A stretch of DNA of 64,000 nt from Methylosinus sp. PW1. GTDB lineage: Bacteria; Pseudomonadota; Alphaproteobacteria; Rhizobiales; Beijerinckiaceae. Numbering within the stretch: the first letter of the stretch is position 1; each line of letters starts with the position of its first letter. Location of the stretch: NCBI RefSeq assembly GCF_000745215.1, contig NZ_JQNK01000009.1:1922001-1986000 (forward strand). The letters run 5' to 3'. The notes below the pieces were generated by a model. It was not told the DNA's origin, ran no database searches, and was given only the letters and a program-made list of their open reading frames with translations. Of the stretch, positions 40,034 to 47,897 are shown in pieces. A program made the position numbers and the translations under genes.

Positions 40034-42238
40034 TTAGAAAAAGCCGGCGCGTCCGCTCTGCAGGCGCAGGAGCGCAGCGACCAGGGCATCGACATCGGCG
40101 CACGTATTATAGAAGGCCAGCGACGGCCGCACGGTCGCCTCGAGGCCGAAGCGGCGCAGAATCGGCTGCGCGCAATGATGGCCGGCGCGCACCGCTATGC
40201 CCTCGCGGTCCAGCGCCTTGCCGACCTCCTCGGTGCGCTGGCCGTCGAGCACGAAGGAGAGCACGCTCGCCTTCTCCGCCGCCGTGCCGATGAAGGTGAG
40301 GCCCGGCACCATGCGCATCTTCTCCGTCGCATAGACGAGGAGATCATGCTCATAGCGCGCGATCACCTCCATGCCGATGGATTCGACATAATCGAGCGCC
40401 GCGCCGAGGCCCACGGCGTCGGCGATATTGCCGGTGCCGGCCTCGAAACGCTCCGGCGGGCCTTGATAGATGGTCTTCTCGAAGGTGACGTCGGCGATCA
40501 TATTGCCGCCGCCCTGCCAGGGCGGCATGTCGGCGAGCACGTCGTCCCTGCCATAGACGACGCCGATTCCCGTCGGGCCGAACACCTTATGGCCGGAGAA
40601 GACAAAGAAGTCGCAGCCGATCGACTGAACGTCCACGGGCATATGCGAGACCGATTGCGCTCCGTCGATGAGCACGCGTGCGCCATGGCGATGGGCCATG
40701 GCCGTGATCTCATGCACCGGCGTCACCGTGCCGAGCGCATTGGAGACCTGCGTCACCGAGACGATTCGCGTCTTGGGGTTCAGCAGCTTCTCATATTCCT
40801 CGAGGATGATCTGGCCGCGATCGTCCACCGGCGCGACGCGCAGACGCGCGCCTTTCTCGGCGCAGAGCTGCTGCCAGGGCACGATATTGGCGTGATGCTC
40901 GAGCCAGGAGACGACGATCTCGTCGCCCGCCTGCACATTGCGGCGACCCCAGGCCTGAGCGACGAGATTGATCGCCTCGGTCGCGCCGCGCACGAAGATG
41001 ATGTCCTTGACCGAAGGCGCCTTCAGGAAGCGGCGAACCTTCTCGCGCGCGGCCTCATAGGCGTCGGTCGAGCGCGCCGCCAGCGCATGGGCGGCGCGAT
41101 GAATGTTGGAATTCTCATATTCATAGAAGTGGGCGAGCCGGTCGATGACCGCCTGCGGCTTTTGCGTCGTCGCGGCGTTGTCGAGCCAGACCAGCTGCTT
41201 GCCATGCACCTGCTGCTGCAGAATGGGGAAGTCGCGCTTCACCGCATAGGGGTCGAAGGCCGCCCGGCTCGCCGGCGCGCTGGCGGCGAGTTGCGGCGCA
41301 TAGCCCTGCGACTCTTGCGGAGCCGTCTTCGGCGCGGCGGGAACGGCGCCGGCGCGATCGAGAAAATAGAGCGAATCGGTCGCGGCGGGACCAGCGGCGC
41401 CGGGCGCGAAGCTGCGCTCCTGGCCGGAGATTTCCGGCATGGCGACATTGGGCGTCCCCAGCGCGAAAGCGTCCGACACGCGATGCGGATCGGCCTCCGA
41501 GGGGCCGGAATAGGCGAAGCTCTCCGGCGCAGCATCGGGGGCGGCGACGGCGGGCGCCGGCGCGACATCCGTATCATAGCGGTCGACGAGCGAGAGCGAG
41601 GTGACTGCGGGAACGGAGCCCGGCGCGACCGCGGGCGCGCGCTCGCGCAGGAAATAGAGATTGTCGGCCGGCGTGGCCTTCACGCCGCCCGGAGCGGCGT
41701 CCGCATCATAGCCGCCATAAGGCGCCGGCGCCTGCACCGGCGCGGCGCCGCCATATTGCGCCAGCGTGTTTGGAATGGCGGAATAATCGATCGCCGCCGC
41801 CGAAGGGCTTCCCGGCTCGAAGGCCCCGGCGGAAGCGCCCGGCTGCGGAACATCCGAGAGCCCATAGGGCGGGACCGCCGGCTGCAAGCCGACCGGCGCC
41901 GAGGGCGCGGAGAGATTGGGCGTCGGCGCGATGGAGGGAATCGTCGTCGGCGGAACGTCCGGCGGCCCCACGGGCGCCCGCGCCGGCGCATAGGGCGCGA
42001 CGCTGGTGACGATGGAGGGGGCCGGCGCCTCGGGAAGAGTCGGCGGCACGATCGGCGCGCCGGGAGAGAGCGTCGCCGGCGATTCGCTGGGCGAGGCCTG
42101 GAAAAAAGCATTGGCGAGGCGGGCGATCATGGCCGGATCGGGAAAGGACGGCGCGCCATGGCGCGTCAGCGTCTCCTCGGAGGGCGCGTCCGGCGCGCTG
42201 GCGCCGAAGGCCGCGGAATTGGACGGCGCAGAAGACAT
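40034..42238 (-). CDS. SufS-like cysteine desulfurase with a long disordered encapsulin-cargo domain
   Basis: 734 residues, about 330 more than SufS. Residues 335-734 are a complete class V aminotransferase-fold desulfurase: substrate/cofactor motif SWLEHHANIVPW (444-455), Asp525 and Gln528 in LIDGAQSVSHMP, PLP lysine Lys551 in FSGHKVFGPTG, and catalytic Cys689 in RAGHHCAQP. Residues 1-330 are Ala/Pro-rich and disordered with islands: DPAMIARLANAFFQ (34-47), DNLYFLRER (192-200) and DSLYFLDRA (288-296). Such N-terminal extensions guide desulfurases into family 2A encapsulins, and the shell gene lies directly upstream (200 bp gap filled by repeats). Expected role: release of sulfur from cysteine inside the shell. 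Confidence 0.94.
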   Translation of the reverse strand: MSSAPSNSAAFGASAPDAPSEETLTRHGAPSFPDPAMIARLANAFFQASPSESPATLSPGAPIVPPTLPEAPAPSIVTSVAPYAPARAPVGPPDVPPTTIPSIAPTPNLSAPSAPVGLQPAVPPYGLSDVPQPGASAGAFEPGSPSAAAIDYSAIPNTLAQYGGAAPVQAPAPYGGYDADAAPGGVKATPADNLYFLRERAPAVAPGSVPAVTSLSLVDRYDTDVAPAPAVAAPDAAPESFAYSGPSEADPHRVSDAFALGTPNVAMPEISGQERSFAPGAAGPAATDSLYFLDRAGAVPAAPKTAPQESQGYAPQLAASAPASRAAFDPYAVKRDFPILQQQVHGKQLVWLDNAATTQKPQAVIDRLAHFYEYENSNIHRAAHALAARSTDAYEAAREKVRRFLKAPSVKDIIFVRGATEAINLVAQAWGRRNVQAGDEIVVSWLEHHANIVPWQQLCAEKGARLRVAPVDDRGQIILEEYEKLLNPKTRIVSVTQVSNALGTVTPVHEITAMAHRHGARVLIDGAQSVSHMPVDVQSIGCDFFVFSGHKVFGPTGIGVVYGRDDVLADMPPWQGGGNMIADVTFEKTIYQGPPERFEAGTGNIADAVGLGAALDYVESIGMEVIARYEHDLLVYATEKMRMVPGLTFIGTAAEKASVLSFVLDGQRTEEVGKALDREGIAVRAGHHCAQPILRRFGLEATVRPSLAFYNTCADVDALVAALLRLQSGRAGFF

Positions 42239-42290
42239 GATCCTCGTTCCTCGTCTTGACGTATCTCCTTCCGCGCAGGGCGGAAGCGCC

Positions 42291-42420
42291 TACCCTCCCC
42301 TTTAAGGGGGAGGGTCGGACCGCCACAGGCGGTCCGGGGTGGGGTCGGCCCCGAGACTCGGGGAGCACCCCCTCCCGAGCGCCTGTGGCGCTCGACCTCC
42401 CCCTCCAGGGGGAGGTGGAA
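42291..42420. repeat. Family A repeats between encapsulin and desulfurase genes
   Basis: Inverted pair: CCTCCCCTTTAAGGGGGAGG and GGACCGCCACAGGCGGTCC on one side, GAGCGCCTGTGGCGCTC and CCTCCCCCTCCAGGGGGAGG on the other. It occupies most of the 200-bp intercistronic gap and may reduce read-through or stabilise the upstream shell mRNA, giving more shell than cargo. Confidence 0.78.
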
Positions 42421-42438
42421 ACGCCCTCTTCTCATTAC

Positions 42439-43386
42439 TTAGACGTATTTGTCGCCGTAATCGTGGAACTTGCCCACCTCGACGCCCTCGAGCACGCCGA
42501 GCGCATCATGCGTCAGCACGGCGGCCGAGCAATAGAGCGAGATGAGATAGGAGGCGATGGCCTTGCGGTTGATGCCCATGAAGCGCACCGAAAGGCTCGG
42601 CGCCACCTCGCCGGGAATGCCCGGCTGGAACAGGCCGATCACGCCCTGCTTCTTCTCGCCCGTGCGCAGCAGCAGAATATTGGTCTTGCCGTTCTCGTCG
42701 ATGAAGAGCTTGTCGCTCGGCACCAGGGGCAGGCCGCGCCAGGTGATGAAGGGCGAGCCGAACAAAGTGACGGTCGGCGGCGGCACGCCGCGACGGGTGC
42801 ATTCGCGACCGAAGGCCGCGATGGCGCGCGGATGCGCGAGGAAGAAGGCCGGCTCCTTCCAGACCTTGGTGATGAGCTCGTCGAGATCGTCCGGCGTCGG
42901 CGCGCCCGTCCGCGTCCTGATTTTCATCGACGGATGGGCGTTGGCGAGCAAGCCGTATTCGGCGTTGTTGATGAGCTCGCTCTCCTGCTTCTCCTTGACC
43001 TTCTCCGTCAGCAGGCGGACCTGCTCCTGGATCTGATCGTAAGGATGGCTGTAGAGATCGGAGACGCGAGTCTGCACGTCGAGCACGGTCGTGACCGCAT
43101 TCATCGAATATTCGCGCGGATGATCCTCGTAATCGACGAAGGTCTCCGGCAGATCGGCGTCGCGGTCGCGGGCCGGGCTGCAGGTCACGTCGGCGTCGGT
43201 GAGGGCGCCCTCTTCCTTGACGCGGTTCAGCCGGTAGATGCCGGCCTCGACGGGCGTCCAAGGCAGAAAGGACACGAGCCAGCGCGGCGTAATGCCCGAC
43301 CACTGCGCTCTCGTCTTGGTCGCATTGGCGAGCTGGCGGGCCGCAGATTCGCTCAGCGTCCGCCGGACTTCTGGTTCCGTGGTCAT
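42439..43386 (-). CDS. Family 2A-type encapsulin shell protein (SrpI-like)
   Basis: 315 residues. HK97-fold shell protein predicted to assemble into a nanocompartment. The family 2 look is given by the extended N-terminal arm (TLSESAARQLANATKTRAQWSGITPRWL with LPWTPVEAGIYRLNRV), PREYSMNAVTTVLDVQTRVSDLYSHPYDQIQEQVRL, and the C-terminal ISLYCSAAVLTHDALGVLEGVEVGKF. No cyclic-nucleotide-binding insertion is present, so subtype 2A rather than 2B. The adjacent desulfurase carries the expected cargo extension. The ATG at 43386 has GAGGA at 8-nt spacing. SrpI of Synechococcus elongatus is the described relative; the sulfur-storage role is from that family. Confidence 0.93.
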   Translation of the reverse strand: MTTEPEVRRTLSESAARQLANATKTRAQWSGITPRWLVSFLPWTPVEAGIYRLNRVKEEGALTDADVTCSPARDRDADLPETFVDYEDHPREYSMNAVTTVLDVQTRVSDLYSHPYDQIQEQVRLLTEKVKEKQESELINNAEYGLLANAHPSMKIRTRTGAPTPDDLDELITKVWKEPAFFLAHPRAIAAFGRECTRRGVPPPTVTLFGSPFITWRGLPLVPSDKLFIDENGKTNILLLRTGEKKQGVIGLFQPGIPGEVAPSLSVRFMGINRKAIASYLISLYCSAAVLTHDALGVLEGVEVGKFHDYGDKYV

Positions 43387-43577
43387 GGGTTCATTCCTCG
43401 AACGATGCGCCCGGCGCCGGCGCGAGCCTCAGCTCGCGCGGACGCCGATGAACGTCGGCCGTCATCGAAAAAGCGCGGCGGGACGAATCCGAACCGCGAG
43501 CGATAACTACAGTCGTCCCCCATGCAAATCAATAGTATTCTGAATAGAAAATTTTACTACTTTCCAATACTTATCTT

Positions 43578-43616
43578 TTTATATTCACTTACTATACGTC
43601 TACAAGAACGATATAG
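43578..43616 (-). promoter_or_regulatory. Encapsulin promoter with candidate Rrf2 site 3
   Basis: Minus-strand -35 TTGTAG (43605-43600), 16-nt spacer, -10 TATAAA (43583-43578) in an AT-rich island. The site GTCTACAAGAACGATATAG (43598-43616) overlaps the -35 and matches the rrf2 site at 39779-39797 at 13 of 19 positions. The predicted start near 43571 leaves a leader of about 185 nt before the shell gene. Confidence 0.55.
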
Positions 43617-43632
43617 TGTGTGAGCTTCGCCC

Positions 43633-44262
43633 TCATGCCTCGCCCGTCTCGGCCGCGGCATAGGACATTACGAGAAAGAAGCTCGCCGGCGTCTCGCCGA
43701 GATTGCGATAGCTATGCGGCACATCGGCGAGGAAATCGACGGCGTCGCCCGCGGCGAGCGTCACCGGCGGCTCGCGGCCGGCGATGATCTCGATCTCGCC
43801 CTGCGCGACGACCAGCGTCTCCTTCGCGCCGGGGGCATGGGCCTCGGCGCGCTCCTGATGCAGCGGCGCGATCGTCACCTCATAGAACTCCACGGGCCGG
43901 GCGCTGTCATAGGGAAACAAGGGCCGCGAGAGAAAATTGCCGTCCTGCGAGCCGATCAGCCGGGGGCTGGCCTTGCGCATGACGAGCACGCCGCTGCGTT
44001 CCTGCGAGGCGACGAGGCTGCCGAAGGGAACGCCGATCGCATTGGCGATGCGCCACAAATGGGCGATCGTCGGCGCCTTGGCCCCGGACTCGATCGACCG
44101 CAGCTCGTCCAGCTCGACGCCGCTCAGCTCGGCGAGCCGCTCGAGCGAGCGGCCCTTGCGGGCGATCAGCCGCTCGAGGCGCTGCGCCACCGTATCGGCG
44201 AGGCGCTCGGAGCCCTCGCTGCGGGGCGGCTCGGAGTCGGACGCACGCTGGAATCTACCCAT
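43633..44262 (-). CDS. XRE-type HTH regulator with C-terminal cupin
   Basis: 209 residues from ATG 44262, which has AGGAG at 6-nt spacing. Residues about 25-85 form an XRE helix-turn-helix (AQRLERLIARKGRSLERLAELSGVELDELRSIESG split across the motif), residues about 130-200 a small cupin (HAPGAKETLVVAQGEIEII, AAGDAVDFLADVPHSYRN) that would bind a small ligand. Family members regulate amino acid, polyamine or sulfur metabolism. It lies upstream of the encapsulin gene on the same strand with a 246-bp gap. The gap to the divergent gene downstream of it (44263-44561) holds no gene. Confidence 0.9.
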   Translation of the reverse strand: MGRFQRASDSEPPRSEGSERLADTVAQRLERLIARKGRSLERLAELSGVELDELRSIESGAKAPTIAHLWRIANAIGVPFGSLVASQERSGVLVMRKASPRLIGSQDGNFLSRPLFPYDSARPVEFYEVTIAPLHQERAEAHAPGAKETLVVAQGEIEIIAGREPPVTLAAGDAVDFLADVPHSYRNLGETPASFFLVMSYAAAETGEA

Positions 44263-44513
44263 CGACAACTCCTATTTTCTAAATATTTTTTAATCTGTCG
44301 CTTCGGCCGCGGTCAAGAATTATGACGGGCTCGCGGCTTTTCTTCGGCGAGCGCGACCTATTCGCCACACTGCGGATTTTTCGTTCTTTTCTTTGCATTT
44401 TAGGAGAATGCTCACTGCGCCCGGCGGCGTGTTCGCGACCGAGATCATCCCGTCCTCAGCGCTAGAGCGTGGCCTTGACGGCTAATTAATTCTATAACAT
44501 TGATCGGCTTATC

Positions 44514-44528
44514 ATCCCCGTCGGGGAT
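44514..44528 (+). promoter_or_regulatory. Short palindrome in the leader of the GlcG-like gene
   Basis: ATCCCCG-T-CGGGGAT, 33 bp before the ATG at 44562, after an AT-rich stretch with TTGACG (44475) and TATAAC (44493) that are too close to each other to be a standard promoter. It may be a small hairpin in the leader or an operator. Confidence 0.35.
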
Positions 44529-44561
44529 GCAGAGCAGAATTTCCTCTTCCCCGGAGAGCCC

Positions 44562-45056
44562 ATGCCGTCGAAACTCCTCGCCTCTTTCGTCGCTCTCGGC
44601 GCCATCGCCGCGACTGCGGCGCCCGCCAACGCCGAGCTGCTCACGCAGAAGATCCTGCCGACCCCGACCGCGCTCGCCATCGCGCAGACCGCCTATGACG
44701 TCTGCTATCAGCAGGGCTATCGCATCTCGGTGACGGTCGTCGGCGACCAGGGCCAGATCCTCATCGCCATTCGCGGCGACGGCTCCTCGCCGCATACTTT
44801 CGAGAACAGCCATCGTAAGGCTTACACATCGCGCACCTTCCGCACGCCCTCCGGCGAGTTCGCGCAGCGCGTGAAGGACAATCCGACGCTGAGCGCCGTG
44901 CATCTCGCCAATGTGATCGCGGCGCAGGGCGCTCTGCCGATCAAGGCGGGCGATGTGGTGATAGGCGCCGTCGGCGTCTCCGGCGCGCCTGGCGGCGACA
45001 AGGACGAAGCCTGCGCCAAGGCCGGCATCGAAAAGGTCGCCGATCAGCTCAAATAG
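44562..45056 (+). CDS. Exported GlcG/HbpS-family heme-binding-like protein
   Basis: 164 residues with a signal peptide (MPSKLLASFVALGAIAATAAPANA). The mature part is one GlcG/HbpS (DUF336) domain: ALAIAQTAYDVCYQQGYRISVTVVG, then SRTFRTPSGEFAQRV, ending in GDVVIGAVGVSGAPGGDKDEACA. Relatives bind heme or cobalamin, often outside the cytoplasm. It stands alone on the plus strand with GGAGAG before the ATG. Confidence 0.87.
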   Translation: MPSKLLASFVALGAIAATAAPANAELLTQKILPTPTALAIAQTAYDVCYQQGYRISVTVVGDQGQILIAIRGDGSSPHTFENSHRKAYTSRTFRTPSGEFAQRVKDNPTLSAVHLANVIAAQGALPIKAGDVVIGAVGVSGAPGGDKDEACAKAGIEKVADQLK

Positions 45057-45068
45057 AGCAACAGATCG

Positions 45069-45133
45069 GAGAGCCGCTCGGCCGAGCGGCTCTCTCGCCT
45101 CGAGAGCGCTTTCCGTTCGATCGGAAAGCGCTC
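45069..45133. terminator. Two hairpins between convergent genes
   Basis: GAGAGCCGCTCG/CGAGCGGCTCTC (45069-45094), then GAGCGCTTTCCG-TTCGAT-CGGAAAGCGCTC (45104-45133). Both are perfect stems of 12 bp, in the gap between the GlcG-like stop and the LLM oxidoreductase stop. The second shares sequence with repeat family B. Confidence 0.6.
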
Positions 45134-45135
45134 GA

Positions 45136-46107
45136 TCAATCCACCGGCAGACGCAGACGAATCTCGTCGACGAAAGCCGCGAGACAGCGCTTCACCGTGT
45201 CGAATTGCGAGGTGGTGGGCGCCATCGCTATGCCATGCACGCCGAACTCCTCGTTCAGACTGTTCACCTGGTCCGCGACCTCCTTGAAGCTGCCGACCAG
45301 CGACATGGACAAAAGCGCCTGCGGATCGAGCGCCGCCTCGCCCTCGGCGCGCGCGGCGTTGGCTTTGGCGCAGAAATCCTCGAGATAGGGGGTCGCGATC
45401 GACACCGCCTCGGCGCGTTCCTGTGTCGCAAAGCCGAAGCGCGCGAGCACCAGACGCGGGTCGCCATCGGGCGCCTCGTCTTTGTAGACGCCGAGAATGC
45501 GATGCAGCTCGTCATTCGTGCAGGTCGCCGACGCCATGAGCCCATAGCCCTTGCGCGCAGCGAGGCGGATCGTGCTCTCCGTCGTCGTCGCGATCCAGGT
45601 CGGAACCTTCTGCTCCGGCCGCGGCGAGAGGCCCAGCTTCTCCACCTGGAAATATTTGCCCTTATGCGTGACCTCGCCCTCCAGCAGCAGGCGCTCGACG
45701 AGCTCCAGCGCCTCCAGGCCACGCTCGTTGGCGTCTTCCGGCGCGACGCCGAAATTGACCGTCTGCTTGGGAAAATCGGCGCCGCTGGCGACGCCGAAGC
45801 TGAACCGGCCCTTGGTCAAGAGATCGATGCTGGCGACATCTTCGGCGAGCTGGATCGGATCGCGCAGCGCCGGCAGAAAGGACGCCGAGCCGATGCGCGC
45901 CCGCATGGTGACGCCTGCCGCATAGCCGAGCATGACAGAGTTGGCGCCGCTCGGAAAATAATCGTCGAAATGACGTTCGGCGAACCAGATATCGTCGAAG
46001 CGCATGCGCTCGGCCTCGCGCACCAATATGAGCTGGCGCGTCAATGCGCGGCCCGCCTCCAAGGTCGGATTGTCGAACAGGCACAGGTAACCAAAACGCG
46101 GATTCAT
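45136..46107 (-). CDS. LLM-class flavin-dependent oxidoreductase
   Basis: 323 residues from ATG 46107; the frame is open to 46494 but the upstream part is Arg/Ser-rich and not protein-like. The luciferase-like TIM barrel shows REAERMRFDDIWFAERHF, then MLGYAAGVTMRARIGSASFLPALRDP, LAEDVASIDLLTKGRFSFGVASG and the C-terminal VADQVNSLNEEFGVHGI. FMN or F420 use and substrate are not predictable. It converges with the GlcG-like gene. Confidence 0.88.
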   Translation of the reverse strand: MNPRFGYLCLFDNPTLEAGRALTRQLILVREAERMRFDDIWFAERHFDDYFPSGANSVMLGYAAGVTMRARIGSASFLPALRDPIQLAEDVASIDLLTKGRFSFGVASGADFPKQTVNFGVAPEDANERGLEALELVERLLLEGEVTHKGKYFQVEKLGLSPRPEQKVPTWIATTTESTIRLAARKGYGLMASATCTNDELHRILGVYKDEAPDGDPRLVLARFGFATQERAEAVSIATPYLEDFCAKANAARAEGEAALDPQALLSMSLVGSFKEVADQVNSLNEEFGVHGIAMAPTTSQFDTVKRCLAAFVDEIRLRLPVD

Positions 46108-46417
46108 CGCGCCGCTCCAGCTGGCCCGGCCACGCGCCGGGGAAATTGAAGGTAAGTCCTGCAACAACCGAGCCGCCCGTGTGAAAACCTCGATTTTTAT
46201 GCGCAGAACTGCGAGATTCCGCCGCGCGAGCCGTTTCGCCCACGCCTTCGACGCGAAGCCCGCGTCGGAAATGCGACAACGCCCGGGACGACGCCCACGA
46301 TGACGCCTGCTCGAGCCTGCGCCTCTTGTAACCTTTTCACAGCGCAACCATAATCGCGCCCCGATCAGGGGCTGCGCGCTTTCGCGCGAACGCCATTCGC
46401 TGAGAAGGGGTCTCCTC
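46108..46417. other. Divergent intergenic region
   Basis: 310 bp between the LLM oxidoreductase and APC transporter starts. I see no supported gene; it should hold both promoters, but I found no convincing pair of boxes. Confidence 0.45.
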
Positions 46418-47893
46418 GTGGTGCAAGACACGACGACCGGCGCATCCGCGCCGACGCGCAATTTTTTCGCCCGCAAGAGCGTCGACGAAATCATCGCTGA
46501 AAATCACCTCGAGGAAGGCGGCAATTTTGCGCGCGCGCTGGGGCCGGTCTCGCTCACCGCGCTCGGCATAGGCGGCATCATCGGCGCCGGCATTTTCGTG
46601 CTCACCGGCACGGTCGCGGCGAAATTCGCCGGGCCGGGCGTCGTCATCTCCTTTGCGCTCGCCGGACTCGTCTGCGCTTTCGTGGCGCTCTGCTATTCGG
46701 AGCTCGCCGCGCTCATTCCCGTCTCGGGCAGCGCCTACACCTATACTTACGCCACGCTCGGCGAGATCTTCGCCTGGATCATCGGCTGGGATCTGGTGCT
46801 GGAATATGGGCTCGGCGCCGCGACGGTGGCGGTCGGCTGGGCGGGCTATTTCAACCGCGTGCTGCATGGAATCGGCATAGATTTGCCGCCACAATGGACG
46901 ACGGCCTATTTCTCGGAAGCCGGTCATGTCGGCGCCGCGGCCGGCCATGGATTCTTCAACCTGCCGGCGGCTCTGGTGATATTGGCGCTCTCTCTGCTCT
47001 TGGCGCGCGGCACGCACGAATCTTCCATGTTCAATAATTTCATCGTCTTCGTGAAGCTCGGCGTGGTGCTGATCGTCATCTTCTTCGGCGTCTCCTATAT
47101 CGACACGGCGCATTGGACGCCTTTCGTGCCCGAGAACACCGGAGAATTCGGCCATTTCGGCTGGAGCGGCGTGCTGCGCGGCGCTTCCGTCGTGTTCTTC
47201 TCCTATATCGGCTTCGACGCCGTCTCGACCGCGGCGCAGGAGGCGAAGCTCCCGCAGCGCGACGTGCCGATCGGCATCATCGGCTCGCTGGCCATCTGCA
47301 CCGTGCTGTTCGTCGGCGTCGCCGGCGTGGCGACGGGCGTCGTCTCCTACACGGCGCTCAATGTGCCGGACCCGATCGCCGTGGCGATGGACGCCACCGG
47401 CGCCTCCTGGATGGCCTGGACCGTCAAGATCGGCGCGCTCGCCGGCCTCACCACCGTCATTCTGGCGCTGCTCTTCGGCCAGACGCGCGTCTTCTACTCC
47501 ATGGCGCATGACGGCATGCTGCCGCCCGTCTTCGCCAGGCTGCATCCGGTCTATAAAACGCCGGCGATCAGCCAGATCGTCGTCGGCGTGCTGGTGGCGA
47601 TCGCCGCCGGCCTGTTCCCCATAGAGATTCTCGACGAGATGGTGTCGATCGGCACGCTCTCCGCTTTTGCGCTCGTCTGCGGCGCCGTGCTCTATTTGCG
47701 TCGCAAGAACCCGGAGCTGCATCGCCCCTTCCGCGCGCCGGGCATTCCATGGGTGCCGTTTTGCGGCATTTTCTCCTGCCTCGCGCTGATGGGCGCGCTG
47801 CCGATCGAAACCTGGATCCGCCTCTTCGTCTGGATGGCGGCCGGGCTCGCGCTCTATTATTTCTACGGCAGCCTGCGCACCCGCCGCAGGTGA
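46418..47893 (+). CDS. APC-superfamily amino acid transporter (cationic amino acid type)
   Basis: 491 residues, GTG start at 46418 (a second GTG follows directly). About 12 to 14 membrane helices. The first helix carries TALGIGGIIGAGIFVLTG, the substrate-binding unwound motif of APC proteins, and later AYTYTYATLGEIFAWIIGWDLVLEY and VFFSYIGFDAVSTAAQEAK are typical of the YfnA/CAT subgroup that imports cationic or branched amino acids. It is followed by the photolyase gene after 4 bp. Confidence 0.92.
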   Translation: MVQDTTTGASAPTRNFFARKSVDEIIAENHLEEGGNFARALGPVSLTALGIGGIIGAGIFVLTGTVAAKFAGPGVVISFALAGLVCAFVALCYSELAALIPVSGSAYTYTYATLGEIFAWIIGWDLVLEYGLGAATVAVGWAGYFNRVLHGIGIDLPPQWTTAYFSEAGHVGAAAGHGFFNLPAALVILALSLLLARGTHESSMFNNFIVFVKLGVVLIVIFFGVSYIDTAHWTPFVPENTGEFGHFGWSGVLRGASVVFFSYIGFDAVSTAAQEAKLPQRDVPIGIIGSLAICTVLFVGVAGVATGVVSYTALNVPDPIAVAMDATGASWMAWTVKIGALAGLTTVILALLFGQTRVFYSMAHDGMLPPVFARLHPVYKTPAISQIVVGVLVAIAAGLFPIEILDEMVSIGTLSAFALVCGAVLYLRRKNPELHRPFRAPGIPWVPFCGIFSCLALMGALPIETWIRLFVWMAAGLALYYFYGSLRTRRR

Positions 47894-47897
47894 GGCG

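Noticed and set aside
44475..44498. TTGACG and TATAAC as promoter of the GlcG-like gene
   Set aside because: Only 12 bases separate the two boxes, too few for a standard sigma-70 promoter.
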